Positions 41,761 to 50,656 are shown, counted from the first letter of the stretch. The stretch is 64,000 nt of DNA from JAFDWI01 sp964449375 (GCA_964449375.1 CAYVAS010000002.1:1-64000); one strand, 5' to 3'. A program made the numbers and translations. Notes: a model not told the origin generated them from the sequence alone.

Positions 41761-42051
41761 GTGAAGTTCATGATGCTGTCCACGCTCGGTCCCGACGGTT
41801 CCGCCCGGATGCGCGAGAACCCCGCCCGCCTCAAGGAGGTGAACGCCGATGTCGAGGCGATGGGCGTCGAGGTCGTGGCCCAGTACGCCGTACTGGGCCA
41901 GTGGGACTTCCTGAACATCCTGGACGCCCCCGACGAGATCGTCATGGCCCGGGTGGCCACCACCCTCGCCGCGCGGGGCACCCTCAAGACCATGACCATG
42001 CCGATCGTGGACGTGGACGACTTCATCGAGGCGATGGGCGACCGCCTCTGA
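41761..42051 (+). CDS. GYD-domain protein
   Basis: A 96-residue single-domain protein. The GYD-like pattern is AQYAVLGQWDFLNILDAPDE then ATTLAARGTLKTMTMP. The family forms small dimeric alpha/beta barrels; its function is not known. GTG 41761 is chosen from the promoter spacing, with ATG 41752 as the alternative. Confidence 0.85.
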   Translation: MKFMMLSTLGPDGSARMRENPARLKEVNADVEAMGVEVVAQYAVLGQWDFLNILDAPDEIVMARVATTLAARGTLKTMTMPIVDVDDFIEAMGDRL

Positions 42052-42073
42052 GCGTGGCGGGTCGCGCGCCCGG

Positions 42074-42316
42074 TCAGACCCACCAGGTGGAGCGCCGGCG
42101 TTCCCGGCGGACGTCCTCGGGGGCGAACCGTCCGGGTAGGACGGCGTCGTCGCTGCGCCGCACGATCCGGTAGCGGCCCTCGTCGTCCACATCGAGGACC
42201 TCGAAACCCTTGGACCAGGACCGGTCAAGGGTGTTGCGGACCTCCACCCGGGCGCCGGCGGCCAGGCGGACCTCACCGGTCTCCGCCGGGCCCTGGGATG
42301 CGTCCGGTGCGTCCAT
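42074..42316 (-). CDS. Small SH3/Tudor-like protein, unknown function
   Basis: An 80-residue protein. After about 15 residues of low complexity it reads LAAGARVEVRNTLDRSWSKG and FEVLDVDDEGRYRIVRRSDD, then VLPGRFAPEDVRRERRRS. This looks like a small beta barrel of the SH3/Tudor kind, with a basic tail that could bind nucleic acid. ATG 42316 is chosen because a -10-like TATGCT lies 9 nt upstream. It diverges from rnhB, 69 bp away. Confidence 0.65.
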   Translation of the reverse strand: MDAPDASQGPAETGEVRLAAGARVEVRNTLDRSWSKGFEVLDVDDEGRYRIVRRSDDAVLPGRFAPEDVRRERRRSTWWV

Positions 42317-42371
42317 CGCTCCAGCAGCATACGGTCGTGCCGGGGTCCTGTCGGCGGCGTGGGCGCGCAAC

Positions 42372-42377
42372 TACCGT
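42372..42377 (+). promoter_or_regulatory. Leaderless -10 box of rnhB
   Basis: TACCGT ends 8 nt before GTG 42386. It decides the rnhB start. Confidence 0.5.
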
Positions 42378-42385
42378 GGGCGGGC

Positions 42386-43117
42386 GTGACCAGGGGACCG
42401 GCTCCCACGCTCCAGACCGAACGGGCCCTGTGGGACGCCGGGCACCGGTACGTGGTCGGGCTCGACGAGGTCGGTCGGGGTGCCTGGGCGGGACCGGTGA
42501 GCGTGGGCGCCGCCGTCGTCCCCACCGAACGACGGGTCCGCGGTGTGCGCGATTCCAAACTGCTCGCCGAAGCCGCGCGCGAAAAGCTCTTCCCCCGGCT
42601 GGCGGACTGGTGCGTGGCCTGGTCGGTGGGGCACGCCTCCAACGAGGAGTGCGACGAGCTGGGCATGGCGGCCGCGTTGCGTCTGGCCGCCGAACGGGCT
42701 CTGGACCAACTCGGTGTCACCCCCGACCGGGTCCTCGTCGACGGTCCTGTCGACTTCGTCGGCGGCGGCATGACCGACACGGTCGTGGGCGGCGACCGCC
42801 GGTGCCTTTCGATTGCCACGGCGTCGGTGCTGGCCAAGGTCACCCGGGACCGGCTGATGCGCGGCCACGCACCCGCCCACGAACCCTTCGCGTTCGCGTC
42901 GAACAAGGGCTATCCCTCGCCGGTGCACCGCGCCGCGTTGCGCCGTCACGGTCCCACCGTGCTGCACCGTCGTTCCTGGGCGTTCATGGACGACCTGGAG
43001 GGACACGAGCGGCTCGTGCGTCACCCACCGCGCCCGGGGCCAGGGTCCCGGGTGGACCCGGCGCGGGTGCCGGTAGGTTGGACACGGCACGACGACGACG
43101 AGGACCGTTCCCGATGA
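42386..43117 (+). CDS. rnhB: Ribonuclease HII
   Basis: A 243-residue RNase HII that removes ribonucleotides from DNA. The first catalytic Asp-Glu pair is in GLDEVGRG (Asp27, Glu28). VLVDGPVDFV supplies the next Asp, and SIATASVLAKVTRDRLM is the conserved helix with the last catalytic Asp. The C-terminal 30 residues are Asp/Arg-rich and less conserved. GTG 42386 is set by the -10 box. The stop overlaps the msrA start (ATGA). Confidence 0.95.
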   Translation: MTRGPAPTLQTERALWDAGHRYVVGLDEVGRGAWAGPVSVGAAVVPTERRVRGVRDSKLLAEAAREKLFPRLADWCVAWSVGHASNEECDELGMAAALRLAAERALDQLGVTPDRVLVDGPVDFVGGGMTDTVVGGDRRCLSIATASVLAKVTRDRLMRGHAPAHEPFAFASNKGYPSPVHRAALRRHGPTVLHRRSWAFMDDLEGHERLVRHPPRPGPGSRVDPARVPVGWTRHDDDEDRSR

Positions 43118-43752
43118 CAGCACCGGCCAGCTCCGAGATCATCGACGAAGCCCGCGCGCTCCCCGGCCGGGAGGAGCCGGTCCGGGTGGCGCCGGTGAAC
43201 CTGGTCACCGGCAACCCGATGGTGCCGCCGTTCCCCGAGGGACACGCCACCGCCGTGTTCGGGACGGGCTGTTTCTGGGGGACCGAGGAGTACTTCTGGC
43301 AGGTCCCGGGCGTGTGGACCACCGCGGTGGGCTACGCCGGTGGGGTCACCCCGAATCCCACCTACGCCGAGGTGTGTTCCGGGGCCACCGGACATTCCGA
43401 GGTCACCCTCGTGGTGTACGACCCGGCCGAGGTCGCCTACGAGGACCTGCTCGAGGTCTTCTTCACCACCCACGATCCGACCCAGGGCATGCGTCAGGGC
43501 AACGACGTGGGCACCCAGTACCGCTCGACGATCCTGACCACCTCGGAAGCCCAGCAGGCCGCCGCGGAGGCCGGGCGGGAGCGCTACGCACGGGTGCTGG
43601 CCGACGCCGGTTTCGGACCGGTCACCACGATCGTCGAACCGCTCGCGGACCGCTTCTACTACGCCGAGGACGTCCACCAGCAGTACCTGGCAAAGAACCC
43701 GAACGGTTACCGCTGCCACGCCAGGACCGGGTTGAGCTATCCCCGCGCCTGA
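43114..43752 (+). CDS. msrA: Peptide methionine sulfoxide reductase A
   Basis: A 212-residue MsrA. The catalytic motif GTGCFWGTEEYF carries Cys53. VGYAGGVTPNPTYAEVCSG and HDPTQGMRQGNDVGTQYRS are family hallmarks. It lacks a clear C-terminal resolving-Cys cluster, since the tail ends ARTGLSYPRA. It reduces the S form of methionine sulfoxide. Translational coupling to rnhB is unusual, and it may reflect compact packing rather than function. Confidence 0.95.
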   Translation: MTAPASSEIIDEARALPGREEPVRVAPVNLVTGNPMVPPFPEGHATAVFGTGCFWGTEEYFWQVPGVWTTAVGYAGGVTPNPTYAEVCSGATGHSEVTLVVYDPAEVAYEDLLEVFFTTHDPTQGMRQGNDVGTQYRSTILTTSEAQQAAAEAGRERYARVLADAGFGPVTTIVEPLADRFYYAEDVHQQYLAKNPNGYRCHARTGLSYPRA

Positions 43753-43756
43753 CCCC

Positions 43757-43762
43757 TACGCT
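43757..43762 (+). promoter_or_regulatory. Leaderless -10 box
   Basis: TACGCT ends 8 nt before GTG 43771, just after the msrA stop. It serves the membrane-protein gene. Confidence 0.5.
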
Positions 43763-43770
43763 GGACCGTC

Positions 43771-44916
43771 GTGGCCCGCAAGACCTCCAAGCAACGGCGT
43801 CAGGCTCAGAACCGTGCGATTCGTGAGGCGCGCGCGGCGCGTTCGCGTGCGGCCAACACCCCGGTGACCGAACGGCGGGTGACCGCCGAGGAGCCCACCC
43901 CCAAGGAACAGCGATCCCGTCGCCGTCGTCGGTCCCGCAAGTCCACCGAGCAGGTCTCCGCCGAGGCCCGCACGATCGTGGAGGCCTCCGGCCAGGAAGA
44001 CGGCGACGACCTCGACGACGAGGCCGTCGCCGAGGACACCGGCGAGGTCGAACCGGCCACGGCCGCTCCGGCCCGTCGGCGGTCCTCGGCGGTGTTCTCA
44101 CCCGAGCACCGCGCCGCGGTCGGCGCCGCCACCGCGGATCGGGCCCCCGCGCGCACCCACGCCGGTGTGCTGGCCGCCACCGGGGTGGACGAACTGGTCG
44201 CCGGGGCCACGTCGGCTGGTGCCGCGACCCCGGCCCGAGCCGCCCGTTCGTCCAACTCCGGGTCGTCCGCCCCCTCCCGGCGCACCGGCGCCTCCGAGCG
44301 CACCGGCACCTCCGGCCGCAACGGTGCCACCCGTGGCGCAGCGGACCGCAAGGCCCCGACCCCGTCGGACCCGACCGCGTACCGGCCCCGGCCCACCGCG
44401 TCGGCCCGGCCGCTGCCGGCGTTCCTCGACCGCTTCGGCGGCAACGAGCCCGGCGGTCGCTGGGTGATGCTGAGCTTCGTGACGATCCTGGTCGCGTCGG
44501 TCGTGGTCAACTTCGTGGACATCGTGCCCGAGATCGTCACCGACGCCAGTGGCGAACAGGTCCAGACCGGCAACTACCTGAGCATCTGGCACTACGGGAT
44601 CGGTCCGGGACTGGTGTTCCTGCTGCCACCCATCCTGGTGATGGCGATCTTCATCTTCACCGCCCGTCCCTGGGACCGGCGACGGAGCTGGAACTACGCG
44701 CTTGCGCTGCTGGCGTTCTCGACGTTCATCACCCAGTCCATCTCGATCTACATCATCCCGATCGGGCTGCTCGCCTGGGGCTGCTGGCAGGCGCGCAAAG
44801 CGGCGCTCGCCGAGGTCGGCGGCGACCCCCGGGTGCTGCGCGAGGTCGAACGTGAGCGGCGCATCCAGGCCCGTGAGGCCCTGCGTGCCCGACGCGCCGC
44901 GGCTCGGGAGTCCTGA
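43771..44916 (+). CDS. Membrane protein with long basic low-complexity N-terminus
   Basis: A 381-residue protein of unknown family. Residues 1-220 are cytoplasmic low complexity: Arg-rich blocks (SKQRRQAQNRAIREARAARS, RRRRRSRKS), an acidic block (EDGDDLDDEAVAEDTGEVE) and a Ser/Gly/Arg block. Residues about 228-350 hold three or four membrane helices (WVMLSFVTILVASVVVNFVD, PGLVFLLPPILVMAIFIFT, LALLAFSTFITQSISIYIIP). The C-terminus is again basic. Charge-patterned tails like this could bind nucleic acid or acidic lipids, which is a guess. Confidence 0.65.
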   Translation: MARKTSKQRRQAQNRAIREARAARSRAANTPVTERRVTAEEPTPKEQRSRRRRRSRKSTEQVSAEARTIVEASGQEDGDDLDDEAVAEDTGEVEPATAAPARRRSSAVFSPEHRAAVGAATADRAPARTHAGVLAATGVDELVAGATSAGAATPARAARSSNSGSSAPSRRTGASERTGTSGRNGATRGAADRKAPTPSDPTAYRPRPTASARPLPAFLDRFGGNEPGGRWVMLSFVTILVASVVVNFVDIVPEIVTDASGEQVQTGNYLSIWHYGIGPGLVFLLPPILVMAIFIFTARPWDRRRSWNYALALLAFSTFITQSISIYIIPIGLLAWGCWQARKAALAEVGGDPRVLREVERERRIQAREALRARRAAARES

Positions 44917-44954
44917 CCCGCGCCCAGCGGTGGATGGCCCCGGAGGCGGGTCAG
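44913..44954. terminator. Inverted repeat enclosing two convergent stop codons
   Basis: CTGACCCGC (44913-44921) pairs perfectly with GCGGGTCAG (44946-44954) across 24 nt. The arms hold the stops of both convergent genes. It is a terminator candidate with a long loop. Confidence 0.4.
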
Positions 44955-45286
44955 TGGCACTCGTAGGTCATCAGCACGACCCACACCGGCTCGTCGTCGG
45001 GTCCGGCGGGCAACGCGCCCACCGCGATCTGGTTCAGCCCGTCGCTGTACACCACACGGGTATCACTCGAACCCGACTCGCTGAAACCGTCAGGGTCGAA
45101 GTCGGACCCCCCGTGCTCCAGAAACCACTCCAAGGCCTCGTCGGGTTCGGCGGCGCCGGGCTGGCTGGAGGGCGAGACCTCGGTGGTGTCACAGGTCCGG
45201 GTCGTGGACCCGGTCGACGAGCACGCCGCGGTCAGGGTCAGGGCGAGCGCCGCCACGAATGCCGCGAGGATGCGGGCCGACCTCAT
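44951..45286 (-). CDS. Small lipoprotein
   Basis: A 111-residue lipoprotein. The signal peptide ends TLTAAC with Cys22, and a short domain (LEWFLEHGGSDFDPDGFSES then EPVWVVLMTYECH) follows. I recognise no family. GAGGGG lies 6 nt before ATG 45286, which overlaps the stop of the GGDEF-EAL gene, so the two are likely co-translated. Confidence 0.7.
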   Translation of the reverse strand: MRSARILAAFVAALALTLTAACSSTGSTTRTCDTTEVSPSSQPGAAEPDEALEWFLEHGGSDFDPDGFSESGSSDTRVVYSDGLNQIAVGALPAGPDDEPVWVVLMTYECH

Positions 45287-48200
45287 CGGGACCCCTCGGG
45301 GACCTCGCGCGCGACCTCCGCGGGTGCGCCGTCCAGATCCGCCGCGTCGACCGGACGGCCGAAGTAGAAGCCCTGAGCGAGAGGACAGCCGGTCTCGATG
45401 AGCGCCTCGACCTGGGAGCGCGTCTCGACCCCTTCGGCGATCGCCTGCTGGTGCAGCGTGGTGGCCAGCCTGACCACCGACTCCACGATCGCCCGGTCCC
45501 GGTGGTCCACGCCGAGGCCCGCGACGAACGAGCCGTCGATCTTGAGCACGGTGGTGGGCAGCCGCTTGAGGTACGACAGCGACGAGTAGCCGGTGCCGAA
45601 GTCGTCGACCGCGATGCCCACCCCCAGCGCGCGCAGCGCCCGGAGCACGTCGATGGAATGTTCCAGATCCTGCATCAGCGCACTCTCGGTGATCTCCAGA
45701 CAGATCTTCTCTGGCGGGGCTCCGGTTTCGGCCAGCGTCTCGGCCACCCGGGCCGGCAGCTCGGTCCCGGCGATCGTCCGCGCCGAGACGTTCAGCGCGT
45801 ACCAGCGTCCGACGTCGCCGGAGCTGCGGTACTCCTGGGCGCACTGGATCATCACGTTGCGCATGACCCACAGATCCAAGTCGCCGATCAACCCCGACAG
45901 CTCCGCGATCGGGATGAACTGGGACGGTGGGATCTCGCCGAGCTCGGGATGCTTCCAGCGCACCAACGCCTCCAGCCCGGCGGCGGTGCCGTCCGCGAGC
46001 GCGACGACCGGCTGATAGCGCATGACCAGCTGACCGTCGCTGATGGCCCGGGGCAGGTCGATCTCGGTCTGGAGCCGGTGGATCACGCGGTCCCTGATCG
46101 TGTCGTCGAACACCGCGACCTTGTTGCGTCCCCGGTCCTTGGCCTGGTACATCGCCGCGTCGGCGTCCCGCAGGAGCGTCTCGGCGTTGGAAGTCCCCGC
46201 CGAGGCGACGGCGATCCCCACGCTCACCGTCGGCTGCAGGGTCGTCGTGCCCACCTGCGTGGCGCGGGCCACCTCGTTGCGGATCCGTTCGGCGATGGTC
46301 TCGGCCTCGGCGCGACCGGACAGGGGATCGAGCAGCACGGTGAACTCGTCGCCGCCGAAGCGGGCGACGGTGTCACCGGGCCGCAGCAGGGCCTGCAGGC
46401 GTTCGGCGACGGTGGTGAGGATCCGGTCGCCGATGGAGTGCCCCAGGCTGTCGTTGATCACCTTGAAGTGGTCGATGTCCAGAAACAGCACCGCGAGACG
46501 CTGGTCCGAGCGCGCCATGCGCGCCAGCGCCAGATCGAGACGGTCCACGAACAGTGCCCGGTTCGGCAGCCCGGTGAGGCTGTCGTGCAGGGCCTGATGC
46601 TGGGCGGTCGCCTCGATGTTGCGGCGACCCAGTGCCAATCCCAGCGTGCCGGCCATCGTGGCCAGAAAGTCGGCTTCCTCGGTGGTGAAGGTGCGCGGGT
46701 CCCCGGAGCGGACGAAGATGACGCCGATGACCTGTTCGCTGTCGGCCACCTGAACCGCGAGCACCTGGGCGGCCGCGTCGTCGGTGGGGTCGGGATCCCG
46801 GGGTGACCAGCCCTGGGCGGGCTGGGCCAGCGCGGTGCGGGATGCGTCCGGGTCTCCGCTGAGGGGACCGTCGGGGTCGGCGTCGACGAAGGCCACCGGC
46901 TCGTCGGCGTCCAGGCAGGCGTCGAGGACCGCTCCGGTGGGTCGGTCCCGAACCTCGAGTCCGCCGCTGGCTCCGGCGGTGGCGACCACCGCGTCGGCCA
47001 CGTGGCCCCGGTCGAGCAGAAGGATCTCGCAGCGTCGGACCGACAGCGTGGCGCGAATGAGTGCCGCGGCGCGCTCGGTGAGCGTGGAGGTGTCGGGCGC
47101 GGCCAACGCGACGCGGCCCAGTCCGCCGATCGCGCTCTGGCGGGCGACGCTCGCCTGGATCTGTTCCTGGGCGATCATCCGTTCGGTGACGTCGCGGCAG
47201 TTGGCGACGATGCCCTTGACCGTGGGGTCTCCGATGAGGTTCACCGCGCGGACCTCGACCCAGCGCCAGGAGCCGTTGGCGTGCAGGATCCGGATCAGGT
47301 CGAGCTCGGAGGTGGCCTCGGGAGCGAGCCGTTCCAGGATGGCCTTCACCCGTCCGGCGTCGTCGGGATGAATCCCCTGCAGGGCCGAGCGCCCGAGCAG
47401 CTCGGCCGGGGCGTAGCCCATCAGTTCGTTCGCCGCCGGCGACGAGTAGCTGATCAACAGGTTGGGGTCGAGCACGATGATCAGGTCGGTCGAGTTGCGG
47501 ACCAGCGATTCGAAGCGCTGCTCCCGGCGGCGCTCTCGCTGTCGGGTCTGCTCCATTTCGCCGGCCAGGCTGATCAGCCGGATCACCACGATCACCGACA
47601 TCGCGAACACGCCCACCAACAGCGGTGCCGAACCGGAAGCCAGTTGTTCACGGTCGAGCAAGATCACCAGCGGAGTGATCAGCAGCGCCAGAGCCAGCAG
47701 CGCGATGCGGGTCACCCCGAACTTGTTCTCGGTGATCACCACGGGCTCGGTGACGTGGCGCATCGACGGGTGGGTCGCCGCCGCCGCGATCAGCACCACG
47801 TAGCCGATCTGGAACGGGACGTGCGCGTCGAGTTCGTTCGCCTGCAGCGCCGACAGGCCGGCCACCAGGTGCGAGGTGGCCAGCAGGCCCGCCGCGACCA
47901 TGATCATGCGGAACGCAGGAGTGGTGCGCACCGCGCTGAAGGCCCGTCGGAGCAACGCGGTGCACACCACCACGTCGAGGCCGGGCACCACCATCGCGGC
48001 GAACACGCCGAGTGCCGGGATGTCGGCGCTGTCGATGGCGCCGATCAGCAGCGACCGCCAGGTGAACAGGCCGATCGCCAAACCCAGGATGAGGGCATCC
48101 AGGATCGTGGAGATGTCGCCGGAGCGACGACGGAGCCGGGCCACCCCGCAGAACGCGATCACCAGCATCACCTGGCCGCTGAGCTGCAGGGTGAGGAACA

Positions 48201-48549
48201 CCGCCCGGGCCCGGTCCGGGTCGTCGGACCACTGCACCTCGGCGAGCACGGTCGCCGCCACGATCAGCACGTTGGCCGCGGCGAAGGCCAGCCACACCCA
48301 GGGGTGCTCGGGGCGGCGACGGATGACCGAGACCACGAGCGCCGCGGTGGCCACGATCCCCACCGCCGCGAACAGCACCACCGGTACGGCGGTGTCCCCC
48401 ATGGGTGCGCTCACCACCGCGGCCAGTGCGCCCAGCACGAGCAGCGACGCCCACAGGCCGATCCGCCGCCGGGGAGCGGCGCCGCCTGGAGGATCGGTGG
48501 CATCGAACGTGTCGACCGCGGCGTCGACCGTCGGTTCAGCGGTGGTCAT
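45283..48549 (-). CDS. Membrane-bound GGDEF-EAL protein with PAS and GAF
   Basis: A 1088-residue cyclic-di-GMP enzyme. About nine N-terminal membrane helices (30-330) are followed by a PAS domain (about 345-460, LIIVLDPNLLISYSSPAANE), a GAF domain (about 475-645), GGDEF (about 655-815) and EAL (about 825-1080). The cyclase site is RFGGDEF. The EAL site keeps GLEALVRWKHP, ICLEITESALM and VDDFGTGYSSLSYLKRLP, so both halves look catalytically complete and the enzyme may be bifunctional. No other c-di-GMP gene is in the window. It is followed by a coupled lipoprotein. Confidence 0.93.
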   Translation of the reverse strand: MTTAEPTVDAAVDTFDATDPPGGAAPRRRIGLWASLLVLGALAAVVSAPMGDTAVPVVLFAAVGIVATAALVVSVIRRRPEHPWVWLAFAAANVLIVAATVLAEVQWSDDPDRARAVFLTLQLSGQVMLVIAFCGVARLRRRSGDISTILDALILGLAIGLFTWRSLLIGAIDSADIPALGVFAAMVVPGLDVVVCTALLRRAFSAVRTTPAFRMIMVAAGLLATSHLVAGLSALQANELDAHVPFQIGYVVLIAAAATHPSMRHVTEPVVITENKFGVTRIALLALALLITPLVILLDREQLASGSAPLLVGVFAMSVIVVIRLISLAGEMEQTRQRERRREQRFESLVRNSTDLIIVLDPNLLISYSSPAANELMGYAPAELLGRSALQGIHPDDAGRVKAILERLAPEATSELDLIRILHANGSWRWVEVRAVNLIGDPTVKGIVANCRDVTERMIAQEQIQASVARQSAIGGLGRVALAAPDTSTLTERAAALIRATLSVRRCEILLLDRGHVADAVVATAGASGGLEVRDRPTGAVLDACLDADEPVAFVDADPDGPLSGDPDASRTALAQPAQGWSPRDPDPTDDAAAQVLAVQVADSEQVIGVIFVRSGDPRTFTTEEADFLATMAGTLGLALGRRNIEATAQHQALHDSLTGLPNRALFVDRLDLALARMARSDQRLAVLFLDIDHFKVINDSLGHSIGDRILTTVAERLQALLRPGDTVARFGGDEFTVLLDPLSGRAEAETIAERIRNEVARATQVGTTTLQPTVSVGIAVASAGTSNAETLLRDADAAMYQAKDRGRNKVAVFDDTIRDRVIHRLQTEIDLPRAISDGQLVMRYQPVVALADGTAAGLEALVRWKHPELGEIPPSQFIPIAELSGLIGDLDLWVMRNVMIQCAQEYRSSGDVGRWYALNVSARTIAGTELPARVAETLAETGAPPEKICLEITESALMQDLEHSIDVLRALRALGVGIAVDDFGTGYSSLSYLKRLPTTVLKIDGSFVAGLGVDHRDRAIVESVVRLATTLHQQAIAEGVETRSQVEALIETGCPLAQGFYFGRPVDAADLDGAPAEVAREVPEGSR

Positions 48550-48740
48550 TGCACACGCCAGCTCGGTGTCCTTGTGGCAAGTCGGGTTCCCGATCGGAGC
48601 GGTCCGTGACAGTCGATGGCCATGAGCGTACCCGGCCCGCCCGGTGCCCCGGCGGTGAGGGGACGCGGGCGGTCGATGACCCTGACGACGCCCGCCGAGG
48701 CCGACGGATCAGGGGTTTGCGACAAATCGCCGGCGGACCC

Positions 48741-48769
48741 TTGACGAGGGACCCCTCATGGTGTTGCAT
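48741..48769 (+). promoter_or_regulatory. Sigma-A-like promoter candidate
   Basis: TTGACG and TTGCAT are separated by exactly 17 bp, upstream of a small ORF with a perfect Shine-Dalgarno. The -10 is not ideal. Confidence 0.4.
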
Positions 48770-48845
48770 GCGAAGTACGGGCACGTTCCCGGCGTCGTAC
48801 GGGAACCGAGTCAGCCCGGTCTTCTATCCAGGAGGTGCCGCTGAC

Positions 48846-48974
48846 ATGCCAGGAACCGTCGCCAGGGTCATCACTGCGGCCCGGGTTCCCGCCCGAAATC
48901 TGCGACTGGTCGTCGCCAGCGACGTGACCATGGACCGAGGTCGGCGCAAGCGGTCTCCTCCGGTCGCTCGATGA
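48846..48974 (+). CDS. Small ORF candidate (42 residues) with perfect Shine-Dalgarno
   Basis: Starts PGTVARVITAARVPARNLRL and ends RRKRSPPVAR, with a net positive charge. The ribosome site AGGAGGTG, 8 nt before the ATG, is the best in the window, and a 17-bp-spaced promoter candidate lies upstream. No similarity is recognised. It could be a small basic protein, a leader peptide, or a false ORF within an sRNA. Confidence 0.35.
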   Translation: MPGTVARVITAARVPARNLRLVVASDVTMDRGRRKRSPPVAR

Positions 48975-49244
48975 CCGCTGGAGGCGTACGCGGCTCAGGC
49001 CGTGAACCCGCCGGTGGTCAGGTGCACATCGGGTGTGCCGGTGGCCGTCCTCGATCCGGCCAAGACTCGCGGATGCGCACCGAGCGTCCGATCCGCCCGA
49101 GCGTCGCCGAAGGGTCCGTTGCTTCGACGATGACCGTGTGACACGAGGTTGCACGGACGGACCACTCGGGTGGAACCTTCGCCGGTGACACCGAGTCCTC
49201 CAACAAAGAACGACGATGGCACGGCCGACCGTCACACCTTGTCA

Positions 49245-49290
49245 GCTGCCCCGCCACTCCGACCGATCCACAGCCGGATGGCGGGGCAGC
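49245..49290. repeat. 12-bp inverted repeat upstream of mca
   Basis: GCTGCCCCGCCA pairs perfectly with TGGCGGGGCAGC across a 22-nt loop. It ends 19 bp before the mca -10 box, where it could be an operator or a terminator of a transcript coming from the gene-poor stretch. Confidence 0.45.
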
Positions 49291-49308
49291 AGCGCGTCGG
49301 GAAGGCGG

Positions 49309-49314
49309 TAGCTT
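49309..49314 (+). promoter_or_regulatory. Leaderless -10 box of mca
   Basis: TAGCTT ends 6 nt before ATG 49321. Confidence 0.45.
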
Positions 49315-49320
49315 GAAGGC

Positions 49321-50223
49321 ATGGTCAAGCCCGTCGAACACGACCAGGCCCGGCCCGGCACACCGGGAAACCGTCGGGTGCTCTCGGTCCACGCCCACCC
49401 CGACGACGAAGCCTCCAAGGGCGCCGGCACGATCCGCAAACTCGTCGACGAGGGCGCGGAGGCCTTGTTGGTCACCTGCACCGGCGGTGAGGCCGGCGAC
49501 GTGCTCAACGAGGCGATGCGCCGCCCCGAGGTCGAGGCCGACCTTCCCCGGATCCGCCTCGAAGAGCTCGACCGTGCCACCGACGCGATCGGCTACACCC
49601 AGGTGGTGCTGTTGGGCTACCGCGACTCGGGCATGCCCGACACGCCTCCGAACCAACACCCCGAGGCCTTCGCCAACCAGGACTTCGACACCCAGGTGGG
49701 CCGTCTGGTCCGCATCATCCGCACCTTCAGGCCCCAGGTGGTCATCACCTACGGCGACGACCAGAAGGGCTACCCGCACCCGGACCACCTGCGGGTCCAC
49801 GACGTCACCGTGCCCGCCTTCGAACGGGCCGGCGATCCGGAGTGGTATCCGGAGGCGGGCGAGCCCTGGGAGCCGGCCAAGCTCTACTACACGATGTGGT
49901 CCCATGAGCGGATCCGCCGCTTCCACGACAAATTCGTCGAACTCGGGCTGGAGTCGCCCTACGGGGAGCGCTGGTTGGAGCGACCCCCGCCCGAGGTGCC
50001 GCCCACCACGACGATCGACGTGACGGGCACCTACCAGGCGCGCAAGGCGGGCCTGATCGCGCATGCCACCCAGATCGATCCCGATTCGCCGTTCTGGTTC
50101 GGTCTGCCCGACGACGTGGCCGAGACGGTCCACCCCTACGAGGAGTACCGGCTCGCCCAGAGTCGGGTGCCCACCGAGTTGCCCGAGACCGACCTGTTCG
50201 CCGGGATCGGGGACCTGCGGTGA
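49321..50223 (+). CDS. mca: Mycothiol S-conjugate amidase
   Basis: A 300-residue LmbE/PIG-L family zinc hydrolase that cleaves mycothiol conjugates for detoxification. The zinc motifs are AHPDDE (25-30) and GYPHPDHLRVH. Mca-type features are GEPWEPAKLYYTMWSHERI, RAHATQID-like IAHATQIDPDSPFWF and the C-terminal ETDLFAGIGDL. It follows mycobacterial Mca closely and is distinct from MshB. It implies that the organism makes mycothiol. Confidence 0.9.
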   Translation: MVKPVEHDQARPGTPGNRRVLSVHAHPDDEASKGAGTIRKLVDEGAEALLVTCTGGEAGDVLNEAMRRPEVEADLPRIRLEELDRATDAIGYTQVVLLGYRDSGMPDTPPNQHPEAFANQDFDTQVGRLVRIIRTFRPQVVITYGDDQKGYPHPDHLRVHDVTVPAFERAGDPEWYPEAGEPWEPAKLYYTMWSHERIRRFHDKFVELGLESPYGERWLERPPPEVPPTTTIDVTGTYQARKAGLIAHATQIDPDSPFWFGLPDDVAETVHPYEEYRLAQSRVPTELPETDLFAGIGDLR

Positions 50224-50272
50224 CCCGGCGACGGCGCGCTCCGGTGGGCGGGGCACACCGGGAGGCGGCACC

Positions 50273-50656
50273 GTGGAGTTCCTGAGCCCACAATGGTGTG
50301 ATCAGCTCGTCGAGGCGGCGGGCGCGGCCCCGGCGACGCTGCGCGACACCGTGATCGAGATCCAGATCAGCGGCGCGCCCCGAGGGCGGGGTCGGATCAC
50401 CCTCGAGATCGACGGGGGGCGCCTCGTGGCGTGCCGTCCCGAACGGGCCGAGGCGGCCCAGATCGAGCTGAAGACGAGCATCGACGACGTGTGGGCGATG
50501 CTGCAGGGCGACCTCGACCCGAACGTGGCCTTCATGCGGGGCGACCTGAAGACCAAGGGCCCCACCGGGCCGCTGCTCGCGGTGCTGGCCACCTATGGGC
50601 GTGAGGGTTTCGACGCGGCCCGGACGAAGTTGGCCGCGGCCACCGTCCGGCCCTGA
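50273..50656 (+). CDS. SCP2 sterol-carrier-fold protein
   Basis: A 127-residue single SCP2 domain. It starts EFLSPQWCDQLVEAAGAAP and has ITLEIDGGRLVACRPERAEA and VWAMLQGDLDPNVAFMRGDL. This fold binds lipids or acyl-CoAs in a hydrophobic tunnel. GTG 50273 has GGGAGG about 8 nt upstream. It would suit the lipid catabolism genes elsewhere in the window, but no direct link is visible. Confidence 0.88.
   Translation: MEFLSPQWCDQLVEAAGAAPATLRDTVIEIQISGAPRGRGRITLEIDGGRLVACRPERAEAAQIELKTSIDDVWAMLQGDLDPNVAFMRGDLKTKGPTGPLLAVLATYGREGFDAARTKLAAATVRP

Larger units (their letters stand above)
48550..49320. other. Gene-poor stretch of about 770 bp
   Basis: No long gene is convincing here. What I see is a promoter-like pair TTGACG (48741-48746), 17 bp, TTGCAT (48764-48769), then AGGAGGTG at 48830-48837 before a 42-codon ORF (48846-48974), and further on an inverted repeat (49245-49290) shortly before mca. 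Other open frames in the stretch change composition and lack ribosome sites. Confidence 0.6.

Noticed and set aside
48756..49235. 159-residue minus-strand open frame in the gene-poor stretch
   Set aside because: It has a poor start context, odd composition and no ribosome site. The plus-strand small ORF has better signals.
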